Below, in pieces: positions 43,412 through 51,280 of a stretch of 64,000 nt of DNA. How positions within the stretch are numbered: the first letter of the stretch is position 1; each line of letters begins with the position of its first letter. The notes beneath the pieces are model-generated. The model was not told where the DNA came from, made no database searches, and saw only the letters and a program-made list of their open reading frames with translations. The position numbers and the translations under genes were made by a program. Origin of the DNA: Halomarinibacterium sp034670265 (lineage in GTDB: Bacteria > Bacteroidota > Bacteroidia > Flavobacteriales > Flavobacteriaceae); NCBI GenBank assembly GCA_034670265.1, contig JAXMNU010000003.1, positions 471,425-535,424 on the forward strand, given 5' to 3'.

Positions 43412-43714
43412 CTAGCGAATAATTAAAAATTTTGAATTTTCAATGGCAGCAACATTATGAAGCTCTTTAGCAGGGAACTGAAAACTTTCATTTTCTTTGA
43501 TCATAAACTCTTTTTTGTCAATATAAAAAACTATTTGTCCTACCAGCATTTGTAAGAAAGCATTTCTTGGCGAATCATGTTCTGGAAAAATACTACCTTT
43601 TTCTAAGGTTATAAAAAGTATTTCAGAGTTTTCTTGCTTCCATAATTTCTGTACCGTTAGACCTTCAAATTTGGTATTTGAAATAGTACTGTCTATCTTA
43701 TAAAAATCATTCAT
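43412..43714 (-). CDS. Small cupin-like protein within the nos cluster
   Basis: A 100-residue protein with a single cupin barrel. The metal-site region has FPEHDSP and, after ~30 residues, FPAKELHNVAAIE, a reduced motif with one His in each half. There is no signal peptide, so it would be cytosolic. It sits between nosL and nosD, its start overlapping the nosL stop by one base. A role in N2O reductase formation or in sensing is suggested only by position. Confidence 0.7.
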   Translation of the reverse strand: MNDFYKIDSTISNTKFEGLTVQKLWKQENSEILFITLEKGSIFPEHDSPRNAFLQMLVGQIVFYIDKKEFMIKENESFQFPAKELHNVAAIENSKFLIIR

Positions 43715-44148
43715 TAGTTATGCATGTGTTTTAGAAGTTCCTCCCAAGTATATATGCTGCCCCCTTTTTCTTTTACAATGGCTTCGGCTTCAGCTTTAGT
43801 TGGGACAGCAGATAGAAAAGCACCCATAGGACTTGGAATATTTTCTGAAATTATAAAATACGATTCAGTAGCATTTATTAATGATTCAGACACATTATAA
43901 TTTCCAGACAAAAATAGCCCCACAGTAGTAGTATCAATCTCTTCCGAATAATGTACCATACACTCTATGGCGTCAAAACTATACGCTTTCCCTTTTTTGG
44001 TGACAATTTGCGCCGCGTGTTGCTTATCGACGATAGTCATTTGGCAGAATTCGCAATGATCTTCCCCATAGTTTATTTCCTTTTGCTTTATTTGACAGCT
44101 TAGTAAAAAGAAAATTGATACAAAAAGTGAATATTTAATTGCTTTCAT
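43714..44148 (-). CDS. nosL: NosL copper chaperone lipoprotein
   Basis: A 144-residue lipoprotein; the signal ends in FFLLSCQ. The copper-binding motif of NosL, here C-E-F-C-Q-M in DHCEFCQMTIVDKQHAAQIV, follows at about residue 33, then AYSFDAIECMVHY. NosL delivers Cu(I) to apo-NosZ. The gene overlaps the upstream membrane-protein gene by 14 bases and the cupin gene by one. Confidence 0.93.
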   Translation of the reverse strand: MKAIKYSLFVSIFFLLSCQIKQKEINYGEDHCEFCQMTIVDKQHAAQIVTKKGKAYSFDAIECMVHYSEEIDTTTVGLFLSGNYNVSESLINATESYFIISENIPSPMGAFLSAVPTKAEAEAIVKEKGGSIYTWEELLKHMHN

Positions 44149-44749
44149 TGTTTAGGTTTTTAGACTTTTCTTTTTTTCCAATCCAGAATGCTAAAAAAGC
44201 TAGAAACATACCAAAAGCTAGAAAATAGGCTCCTAGTTGTGGATAGGAATGTGCTCTAAAATTAAGGATATCCTTTGATCCAAATAAGGGAGGTTGGAAG
44301 CCCATGATGCTACCATCCGGATTAGTGAATTTCATGATAGCCTTGGGATCTAGATTGTGCCCATAATCATGTTCCCATAAGTAGAAATCATAAATGCCAG
44401 CGGCAGCTAGAACACACATAAGTATAAACCAACCCAAAAACCATTTGTAATTTCCTTTTAAACCAACTAGTAACCCTAAGATTGACATTGTAATAATGAC
44501 TGCTGGGAATATCTTAAATTCTGGAATCGACTCTGGAATGTATTTCATCCCAACATAGTGATTCATCAAATTAATGTTTTTTATGTCATGTGGGTTAGCA
44601 TCGGCAAAATCATTAATGTAAATATCCATCCCCAAGGGGATAGGATACTGTGGTGCTTCCAAGGTAATATTCCAAAGGGGGAAAAGGAATAAGCCTAAAA
44701 TGAAAATGGAAGCCAATAGCATAATAATATTTGATTTTTTAAGCTTCAT
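44135..44749 (-). CDS. NosB-like four-helix membrane protein
   Basis: A 204-residue membrane protein with four predicted segments (about 10-28, 84-100, 106-124 and 176-196). The large periplasmic loop after helix 1 carries LFPLWNITLEAPQYPIPLG and INLMNHYVGM, which recalls the NosB-type protein encoded directly after nosZ in clade II nos clusters. NosB is needed for N2O respiration but its exact role is not fixed. It follows nosZ after an 87-base gap that holds a strong hairpin, and overlaps nosL by 14 bases. Confidence 0.75.
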   Translation of the reverse strand: MKLKKSNIIMLLASIFILGLFLFPLWNITLEAPQYPIPLGMDIYINDFADANPHDIKNINLMNHYVGMKYIPESIPEFKIFPAVIITMSILGLLVGLKGNYKWFLGWFILMCVLAAAGIYDFYLWEHDYGHNLDPKAIMKFTNPDGSIMGFQPPLFGSKDILNFRAHSYPQLGAYFLAFGMFLAFLAFWIGKKEKSKNLNNESN

Positions 44750-44769
44750 GTTGTAGTGTTTTAAAATTA

Positions 44770-44793
44770 GGGTGGGGCTTTAAGACCCCACCC
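44770..44793 (-). other. Strong GC hairpin between nosZ and the NosB-like gene
   Basis: GGGTGGGG-CTTTAAGA-CCCCACCC, a perfect 8-bp GC stem. On the minus strand it follows the nosZ stop by about 44 bases and has only a weak T-rich tail, so it looks like a partial terminator or an mRNA-protecting stem that would lower expression of the downstream genes relative to nosZ. Confidence 0.6.
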
Positions 44794-44836
44794 ATAAAGG
44801 AATTACTAATTACTAATCTTATCAATTCCTCTTTTT

Positions 44837-46801
44837 TTAATCTTCTCCAAGAGACCAAGATAATGGTAGTGTAGAGCTTGCAGGTGAAACTCTAACATAT
44901 CCTTGCATTTCCTGGTGTAATGCAGAACAGAAATCGGTACAATAAAATGGCCATACCCCTACTTGTTTGGGTTCCCAAACAGATGTTTTTGTTTGTCCGG
45001 GCATAATCAATAGTTCTGATGTGTTTTGGCCTATTATTGCAAAGCCATGAGGAACATCAAAGTCTTGTTCTAAGTTGGTCACGTGGAAATATACTTTATC
45101 TCCTACTTTTATCCCTTCAATATTATCTGGTGAGAAGTGACTTCTAATAGTAGTCATGTAAATATGCACCTCGTTACCTTTTCTTACCACTTTTGTGTCA
45201 TCATCAGAGAAAGCAGCGTAAGGGTGTTTATTGTCTTCTAAATTATAGATTTTAAGAGAACGCTGTTTAATAAGATCGGCTTCCATTGCAGCTGCATAAT
45301 GAGGTTCACCATGTGTTGGGAAATCTAAAAGCAACTCCATTTTATCACCTGATATATCAAATAATTGAGCAGAGTGTTCTAATTCAGGTCCTGTTGGCAA
45401 ATACCGATCTTTTGTAATTTTGTTCATTGCAAACATGTATTTACCTTGTGGCTTTCTAGAATTTCCTCCAGGAATAGTTAAGTGACCAACTGAATAGTAA
45501 CATGGCTGTCTGTCTATCACTTCCCATGTTCCTAATTTCCATTTTACAACTTCAGATGAAATAAAGAACGTAGTATACGCATTACCTTTATTATCAAATT
45601 CTGTATGTAATGGGCCTAAACCTGCTTGATCTACTGAACCTGCTAATACGTCTTCGAAATTTAAAATTGGAATTCCATAGGCTTCGCCAGCAAATTTTTT
45701 ATTTTCAATTGCATCGAGCATTTTAGTAAATGAGTGCACCGTTAAGTTAGCTGAAAGTTTACCATTACCAACAATATACTCACCTGAAGGATCCACATCA
45801 CAACCGTGTGGAGATTTAGGCGTTGGTAATAGATAGATAGCTCCAGGAACATCTTGAGGATTTATAACACGTACTTCTTTTTTCATTGTGGAAGTTGCAG
45901 AATGTGTATGCTCATTATATACATTATGTGCATATTCAGCTGGCATCATTGTACCGCCACCATTATTTACGTATTCTTCAATTTTTTTCCAGTTAATTGC
46001 GGCGATAAAATCTTTATCGTTTTGAGAGGCGTTAACCTCTAAAAGAGTGCTTGCTTCTTCTGAGTTATATGTTGAAAAGAAGAACCAGCCGTGAGATTTT
46101 CCTCGACCTGGGTGAGATAAATCATAATTAAAACCAGGCATCAATATTTGGAATTTTATATCCATATTTCCAGTTTCTGGTGCTACACTAATAAAGGATA
46201 ATGCACCTTTAAAATTCCCTTTGTATTCTTTTATAGGCATATCTCTTTGTGGAACGGGAACCGAAAAACGAGTTCCTGCTACTACATATTCTGTATTTTC
46301 AGTAACAAAAGAGGAGCTGTGGTTACCCGCACTATTAGGGATCTCAATAATTTCTGTAGTTTCAAAAGTGGTTAAATCAATCTTAGCAATTCTTGGAGTG
46401 TTATTTTCATTTATAAAAATAAAACGTCCATCAATTTCTCCATTCGTTTGTGATATGTCTGGATGGTGAGAATCGCCCCACGGAATAAATCCATGTGATG
46501 TGTTTAACATTGGTTTGGTCTCCTCTGAATAACCATAACCTGAAGTTGGAAACTGAGAGAATACGGGTATTTCTTTAAACATTCTACCTGATGGTAAACC
46601 ATAAACGGTTAAGTTACCACTGTAACCTCCAGATATAAATGCATAATGAGTATCATGTTCTCCAGGAGCAACATATACTTTTTCGGCAACGTTTGAGCCT
46701 AAAGCCCCTTGCTTATTCTTACTATTTTGCGAATTGTTACCACAACTAATAAGCATTCCTAAAAATGCAAATGCGGTAATTAAATGGATTATTTTTTTCA
46801 T
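44837..46801 (-). CDS. nosZ: Nitrous-oxide reductase, clade II, lipoprotein-type signal
   Basis: A 654-residue N2O reductase, converting N2O to N2. CuZ histidines are visible in GDSHHPDI, GKSHGWFF, SPHGCDV, GPLHTEF, SVGHLT and GEPHYA. The C-terminal cupredoxin domain has the CuA set: VPHGF and C-T-D-F-C-S-A-L-H-Q-E-M. The N-terminus is a Sec signal with a lipobox (GMLISC), not the twin-arginine signal of clade I enzymes, so the protein is expected to be lipid-anchored. It lies at the head of the structural genes after the fasciclin and cytochrome genes. Confidence 0.97.
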   Translation of the reverse strand: MKKIIHLITAFAFLGMLISCGNNSQNSKNKQGALGSNVAEKVYVAPGEHDTHYAFISGGYSGNLTVYGLPSGRMFKEIPVFSQFPTSGYGYSEETKPMLNTSHGFIPWGDSHHPDISQTNGEIDGRFIFINENNTPRIAKIDLTTFETTEIIEIPNSAGNHSSSFVTENTEYVVAGTRFSVPVPQRDMPIKEYKGNFKGALSFISVAPETGNMDIKFQILMPGFNYDLSHPGRGKSHGWFFFSTYNSEEASTLLEVNASQNDKDFIAAINWKKIEEYVNNGGGTMMPAEYAHNVYNEHTHSATSTMKKEVRVINPQDVPGAIYLLPTPKSPHGCDVDPSGEYIVGNGKLSANLTVHSFTKMLDAIENKKFAGEAYGIPILNFEDVLAGSVDQAGLGPLHTEFDNKGNAYTTFFISSEVVKWKLGTWEVIDRQPCYYSVGHLTIPGGNSRKPQGKYMFAMNKITKDRYLPTGPELEHSAQLFDISGDKMELLLDFPTHGEPHYAAAMEADLIKQRSLKIYNLEDNKHPYAAFSDDDTKVVRKGNEVHIYMTTIRSHFSPDNIEGIKVGDKVYFHVTNLEQDFDVPHGFAIIGQNTSELLIMPGQTKTSVWEPKQVGVWPFYCTDFCSALHQEMQGYVRVSPASSTLPLSWSLGED

Positions 46802-46825
46802 TGTTACTTATGTTATGTTAAGTTA

Positions 46826-47398
46826 TTAATTGTTTGGAAGGATTACGGCATCTACTACGTGAACAATACCATTTCCAGCAGGTATGCTTGCAATAATTTT
46901 TGCTCCACCTACAAATACGTCATCTCCTTTTACTTCTACGACAATGTTTTCATTACTAGCTTGCCCCAGTTTTTTAAACTTCTTGAGAAATTCTTTATCA
47001 TATTTTCCCGGAGTTACGTGATGTTTTAGAATAAAAGCCAATTGGTCTTTATTTTCGGGCTTCAACAAATTTTCTACAGTTCCTTCGGGAAGGTTACCAA
47101 AGGCTTCATTTGTAGGAGCAAAGACCATTAGAGGTCCCGCATTTACCAAGGCGTTCTCTAATGAAGCTGCTTGCACAGCTGCAACAAGCGTAGTGTGGTC
47201 TGGAGAGCCTATAGCAATGTCCAAAACATTTGGTGTGGCTTCATCATCCTTCAAAAAAGCTTGCCCTTTATTTTCGGTAGAAGCATTTTCAGAAGGAGAA
47301 TCTACTTTTGTAGTATCAGTTTCGGCAGTGTTGTTTTTACAACTAACTAAAGCTAGGAAACTGAATAACACAAAAAATAATTTAAATGTTGTTTTCAT
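46826..47398 (-). CDS. Fasciclin-domain lipoprotein in the nos cluster
   Basis: A 190-residue lipoprotein; the signal ends in LALVSCKN. After an acidic linker the single FAS1 domain (about 55-190) shows DHTTLVAAVQAASLENALVNAGPLMVFAPTNEAFGNLP and the closing GNGIVHVVDAVILP. Fasciclin lipoproteins are recurrent in flavobacterial nos and copper-protein clusters; a structural or chaperone role near NosZ is inferred. It lies 24 bases upstream of nosZ. Confidence 0.88.
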   Translation of the reverse strand: MKTTFKLFFVLFSFLALVSCKNNTAETDTTKVDSPSENASTENKGQAFLKDDEATPNVLDIAIGSPDHTTLVAAVQAASLENALVNAGPLMVFAPTNEAFGNLPEGTVENLLKPENKDQLAFILKHHVTPGKYDKEFLKKFKKLGQASNENIVVEVKGDDVFVGGAKIIASIPAGNGIVHVVDAVILPNN

Positions 47399-47426
47399 AA
47401 TTAATTGGTTTTAAGTTACTAGTGTC

Positions 47427-47924
47427 TTATTCAAGTGTTCTGAAATATTCCAAAATACTTCTAGCTTCTTCCTCTGTTAAACCTTGGTTTGCCATGGGAG
47501 AGCCATTAAATTCGATTAATAGTTGTTTTGCAAGTGGGTCTTTTTGAGTCATTTCCTCAGGATTTAGGATCATGTTCATAACCCATTCTGGTGTTCTGCG
47601 TTCCAATATCTTATTGGGTGGTGGGCCTATAAATTTCTTTCCTATTTTATGGCAAGCAGTACATTTTGCTTTATAAACTTCTTCGCCTTTTAAAGCCATG
47701 GTAGAATTAATTTCTGCATCCAAAGTGATACTTGTTATAGGGCCAATTCCTTTATTGGTAAGGTCTATTGTTTCAGAAGCCTTTGCGACTTCTTTTTTAA
47801 CCTCTTCCTTTTTTGGTTGAGTAGTCCCGATAGTTATTTTTTCTTCCTTTTTGGTATCTTTTTCTCCACAACTCAGTAGTAGAGCTAAAGTTGAAATTGC
47901 TAAAATTTTAAAACTAAGTTTCAT
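47427..47924 (-). CDS. Monohaem cytochrome c lipoprotein, probable electron donor to NosZ
   Basis: A 165-residue lipoprotein (signal ends in LLLSCGEK). The haem-binding motif C-T-A-C-H is near residue 100, with a likely axial methionine in GSPMANQGLT. The ATG at 47924 is used; the longer frame to 47969 adds a leader without signal features and would cover the predicted -7 box. As the first gene of the nos cluster it is the best candidate for delivering electrons from a quinol-oxidising complex to NosZ. NosR and NosC-type genes are absent. Confidence 0.9.
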   Translation of the reverse strand: MKLSFKILAISTLALLLSCGEKDTKKEEKITIGTTQPKKEEVKKEVAKASETIDLTNKGIGPITSITLDAEINSTMALKGEEVYKAKCTACHKIGKKFIGPPPNKILERRTPEWVMNMILNPEEMTQKDPLAKQLLIEFNGSPMANQGLTEEEARSILEYFRTLE

Positions 47925-47949
47925 AGATATGATTGTTAAATTATTTAGG

Positions 47950-47985
47950 CAAAAATAAAGTGTGCTCATGTCCTAAAATATGACC
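47950..47985 (-). promoter_or_regulatory. nos cluster promoter with GGTCAT/GGACAT element
   Basis: On the minus strand GGTCATATTTTAGGACAT (47985-47968) is followed after 10 bases by TATTTTTG (47957-47950), a -7 match. No TTG -33 box is at the right distance. The same element precedes the SQR-like gene at 54259, with GGTCAT again exactly 28 bases before the first base of the -7 box. Confidence 0.6.
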
Positions 47986-48026
47986 AAAATCATAAAAAAT
48001 ACTTTATAGTCTTTTTTGAAAAGTTA

Positions 48027-48034
48027 TATTTTTG
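48027..48034 (+). promoter_or_regulatory. -7 element of the Rrf2 regulator gene
   Basis: TATTTTTG matches TAnnTTTG and lies 21 bases before the ATG at 48056. No good -33 TTG is present. Confidence 0.5.
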
Positions 48035-48055
48035 TGCTGAAATAAATCCTACTTT

Positions 48056-48469
48056 ATGTTTGCGCATACTTCCAAATATGCATTAAAGGCACTTCACTAT
48101 ATAGCAGTGCATTCTTCGAAAGAAAAAAGAGTCTTAGCAAAAGATGTTGCCATTGCTTTGGATTTACAAAAACCCTTTTTATCGAAAATTTTAAAACAAT
48201 TGGCTGCCAAAGATTTTATTCAATCTGTTAAAGGCCCCTATGGAGGATTTTACCTAACAGATGAACAAAAAGAAAAATCCGTCATGGATATTATTATTGA
48301 ATTGGAAGGAAAAGATGGCTTTAGCCAATGCATCTTAAATTTTGAGAGCTGTAATGAAATAAATCCCTGTCCTATTCATAACTTAGTTGCCTTTGAAAAA
48401 GAATCACTTCGGAAAGCCATTAAAAATGTTCGAATTACCGATTTACACGAAGATTTAAACTATTTATGA
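48056..48469 (+). CDS. Rrf2-family Fe-S transcription regulator (NsrR/IscR type)
   Basis: A 137-residue Rrf2 regulator. The N-terminal winged helix (YALKALHYIAVHS...LDLQKPFLSKILKQLAAKDFIQSVKGPYGGF) is followed by three cysteines, C92, C99 and C105, with H108 close by. The C-x6-C-x5-C spacing resembles Fe-S-binding IscR and NsrR, so it may sense NO or redox state. Divergent placement next to the nos cluster, and a shared promoter element at an SQR-like gene, make it the likely local regulator. Confidence 0.88.
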   Translation: MFAHTSKYALKALHYIAVHSSKEKRVLAKDVAIALDLQKPFLSKILKQLAAKDFIQSVKGPYGGFYLTDEQKEKSVMDIIIELEGKDGFSQCILNFESCNEINPCPIHNLVAFEKESLRKAIKNVRITDLHEDLNYL

Positions 48470-48481
48470 AATTAAATTTGA

Positions 48482-49372
48482 ATGACAGACGTTACCATTC
48501 TAACCTGCAAACCCTACCATAAACCTGACGTAATTACTCCTTACATTCAGAATATTTTAGATGAATATCAATTTCTGAAGGAAGCATTGGAAGCAAAAGG
48601 GATGACTGTGGAAAGAACCTATTGGGACAACCCAAACTACGATTGGAGTCAGACAAAAGCTGTGGTGTTTAGGACCATTTGGGATTATTTTGAGCGATTT
48701 GATGAGTTTTGGCCTTGGTTGGAAAACATAAAAGAAAAGACCATTTTAATTAACCCATTTTCCTTAATTAAATGGAACATCGATAAGCACTATCTGAAGG
48801 ATTTAGAAAAAAAAGACATTCAAATTGTACCTACACATTTTGTAGATACTGGCAAATGGCAAAGCCTAAAAGACATTTGTGAGCTACAGAATTGGAAAAA
48901 TGTTGTTATAAAACCTGCCATTTCGGGAGCTGCCTTTCACACCTATAAAATTTTTGAAAATGAGATTTCTGAAAATGAAGGATTGTTTAAAAAATTAGTT
49001 GCTGAAAGAGATATGCTCGTTCAGGAATATCAAGAGACCATTACTACTTTAGGGGAAGCATCCTTAATGGTTTTTAACGGAAAATACACCCATGCCATTT
49101 TAAAAAAGGCAAAACCTGGCGATTTTAGAGTGCAAGACGATTTTGGAGGTACGGTACATCCGTACGAAGCTTCAATGGAAGAAATTACCTTTGCCGAAAA
49201 AGTCTTTGCTGCTTGTGACCCGATGCCTGCCTATGGTCGAGCCGATATTATTTGGGATAGTGAAGGAAATATCTACCTTTCAGAATTAGAGATTGTAGAA
49301 CCCGAACTTTGGGTGCGAAACAATCCCGCTTCTGCTAAGGATTTTGCTGAAGGAATTATCAAATTCCTTTAA
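48482..49372 (+). CDS. ATP-grasp enzyme of unknown substrate
   Basis: A 296-residue protein. The N-terminal pre-ATP-grasp part (AVVFRTIWDYFERFDEFWPWL, INPFSLIKWNIDKHYL) leads into the ATP-grasp domain with VVIKPAISGAAFHTYKI, VQEYQETI, a DFRVQDDFGGTV loop and the metal-binding ending SELEIVEPELW. It resembles the glutathione-synthetase-like, uncharacterised ATP-grasp proteins found across bacteria that join a carboxylate to an amine or thiol. It lies 12 bases after the Rrf2 gene and may be co-transcribed. The 3' end overlaps the convergent gene by four bases. Confidence 0.82.
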   Translation: MTDVTILTCKPYHKPDVITPYIQNILDEYQFLKEALEAKGMTVERTYWDNPNYDWSQTKAVVFRTIWDYFERFDEFWPWLENIKEKTILINPFSLIKWNIDKHYLKDLEKKDIQIVPTHFVDTGKWQSLKDICELQNWKNVVIKPAISGAAFHTYKIFENEISENEGLFKKLVAERDMLVQEYQETITTLGEASLMVFNGKYTHAILKKAKPGDFRVQDDFGGTVHPYEASMEEITFAEKVFAACDPMPAYGRADIIWDSEGNIYLSELEIVEPELWVRNNPASAKDFAEGIIKFL

Positions 49373-50049
49373 AATTCCTCTTTAAATAACACAGATGGAT
49401 TAGGGCAACGTTTTTTCCACGTTTCAATTTCTGAAGGAAAAGCAACACCATTGTAATTTTCAGTTTCACCTAATAAATCGGTTATAATTTGAAAATGTAA
49501 ATGCGGTACCCAATGACCGTTTTCAGTTTCATTCCCAATATGAGCAAAAACTCCCCCTTTTTTAATCTTTTTCCCTTTCGGACTTAGCTTCAATGATTCC
49601 AAAGTGAGGTGCCCGTAGAGGGTGTAGAATTCGACTTTATTCAGTTTATGTTTTAACACCAACAACGGACCATAATCCTTGTGAAAATCATTGAAGTGTG
49701 AGATGACCACTACGGCATCAAAAATGGCAGCAACAGGCGTTTGAGCAGGTACCCAAAAGTCCACACCTAAATGTATATTTCTGTACTCAACCCCATTTGG
49801 GCCTTGCCGTTCAAATCGTTTGGTATTGTAAAAAGCGCGTTCTTCAAGGTATCCATTGGCTAAGAGGCTGTTAGGATGCTTGGTTTGAAAAACTTCAATT
49901 TTTTGAATAGCCGCATCAATATTTTCGTGCTGCGTATCGGTTCCGAAGAATGCATTCTTGACACTCATATCGGGAATTGCAACGTCTATAAAATCGATAC
50001 TTGGAAACAAGTCATACAATGACGCTTTATTTTCCAAAGCTATTTTCAT
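49369..50049 (-). CDS. M23-like peptidase-fold protein without signal peptide
   Basis: A 226-residue protein with an M23 (LytM) domain whose zinc ligands are complete: HLGVDFW (His, Asp) and H-W-V-P-H-L-H-F-Q, plus LYGHL. LytM enzymes normally cut peptidoglycan outside the cytoplasm, but this N-terminus (MKIALENKASLYDLFPSIDF) is polar and is no signal peptide. Similar domains occur inside large cytosolic fusions with aminotransferases and kinases. A cytosolic hydrolase or isomerase is therefore possible. Confidence 0.78.
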   Translation of the reverse strand: MKIALENKASLYDLFPSIDFIDVAIPDMSVKNAFFGTDTQHENIDAAIQKIEVFQTKHPNSLLANGYLEERAFYNTKRFERQGPNGVEYRNIHLGVDFWVPAQTPVAAIFDAVVVISHFNDFHKDYGPLLVLKHKLNKVEFYTLYGHLTLESLKLSPKGKKIKKGGVFAHIGNETENGHWVPHLHFQIITDLLGETENYNGVAFPSEIETWKKRCPNPSVLFKEEF

Positions 50050-50084
50050 AAAAGTATTATCTGTCTTTCAAAAATAGTGAATGG

Positions 50085-51185
50085 CTACAAAACACTCTTC
50101 TGTTTTTTGTAGAAAGCATCTGCTTGCATTTGCATCAATTCGCGTGCTTTTTTGCGTTTGTAATCGTACAATTCTTGCTCCTCGGCAATATCTGCATACA
50201 CACGATTGTTTACTTCCCTATCGGTAGTAACAAGGATATCTCGTTGTGTTTTTTGTTGCGCTACCCAAGTAGTCACGGCGCCTTCTTGTTCAGCTAATTT
50301 TAAGTCGTACGCTCCTTTAGGCGACAACAATTTTGCAATGATGGGAGAAGTTTCAATGGCGAGAAAGAGTAAAAAGATAAATAAAGAGGGTAACCACGGA
50401 AGTTTATTCAACGCATTGACACGAGCCATTAATCCGTCAAATCCATCAATTACGGGTTGGGTTTCGGCTACTTTGGTTTCATACTCTGAAGCTAATAGTG
50501 CCATTTGGGCTTCGTTTGCCGCAATTTTTTCATTGTTAGTATTTCGCAATTCGGCTAGCGCCGCAAGTTCTGCATCGTGTTTTTCGCGCTTTTCTTTATA
50601 GACAGGGCCTTTACCAATAATTTCGGTGCCTTTTCTTCCTTCAGCTTCGGCGATATAGGTTTCGTATAACGTATTTACTTCGGTTTCTTTATCGGCGATT
50701 TCCTGTTTCAAATTTGCATTTTCAGCCGTTAAAGCATCGATGGCAGGGGTAAATTGTAACGCCAATTGGTCTTTGTTTTCCAATGTCATTTCATTTTTTT
50801 CTTCCAACAGCACTTGATTGATTTCCTTTTCAAAAATCTTTAATTCTAACGGTTTTGAAATAACGATGGCGATAATTACTGCCAACAAAATTCGCGGTGA
50901 TGCCTGAATTAATTCATCAAAAAAACTATCGCTCTTTTTAATGGTGGAAACAATAAACCGATCTAAATTAAAGATGAGCATTCCCCAAATTATTCCGAAG
51001 AATATAGCAGTAAAGACATTGTCAAAAACTGTAAAAAGGGCATAGGCTGCGGCGATGGTTGCCATAACGGCGGTAAAAAAAACGGTAGCGCCAATTCCAG
51101 CGTATTTGGTTTTCTCACCGGCAGAACATTGGTCAAGAATATCGGTATCTGCCCCAGAGCAGAAAATAAAAAAACGTTGTAGCAT
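50085..51185 (-). CDS. DUF4407 membrane protein with coiled coil
   Basis: A 366-residue protein with the DUF4407 start (FFIFCSGADTDILDQCSAGEKTKYAGIGATVFFTAVMA), two to three N-terminal membrane helices, a long charged coiled coil (about 125-245, rich in E, K and A), one further helix near 265 and a basic C-terminal tail. The family is uncharacterised. It lies downstream of the second BlaR1-like gene but is separated by a terminator. Confidence 0.87.
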   Translation of the reverse strand: MLQRFFIFCSGADTDILDQCSAGEKTKYAGIGATVFFTAVMATIAAAYALFTVFDNVFTAIFFGIIWGMLIFNLDRFIVSTIKKSDSFFDELIQASPRILLAVIIAIVISKPLELKIFEKEINQVLLEEKNEMTLENKDQLALQFTPAIDALTAENANLKQEIADKETEVNTLYETYIAEAEGRKGTEIIGKGPVYKEKREKHDAELAALAELRNTNNEKIAANEAQMALLASEYETKVAETQPVIDGFDGLMARVNALNKLPWLPSLFIFLLFLAIETSPIIAKLLSPKGAYDLKLAEQEGAVTTWVAQQKTQRDILVTTDREVNNRVYADIAEEQELYDYKRKKARELMQMQADAFYKKQKSVL

Positions 51186-51245
51186 AGTTATTGTTGATTG
51201 ATGAATAGATAGTTAGAACGTAAATAGTTTCAATTTGTTACAAAA

Positions 51246-51271
51246 AAAAGACCTCAATTTTGAGGTCTTTT
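51246..51271 (-). terminator. Terminator after the second M56 peptidase gene
   Basis: AAAAGACCTC-AATTTT-GAGGTCTTTT. On the minus strand the stem is followed by a T-rich run, nine bases after the stop at 51281. Confidence 0.85.
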
Positions 51272-51280
51272 AAGATTTTT

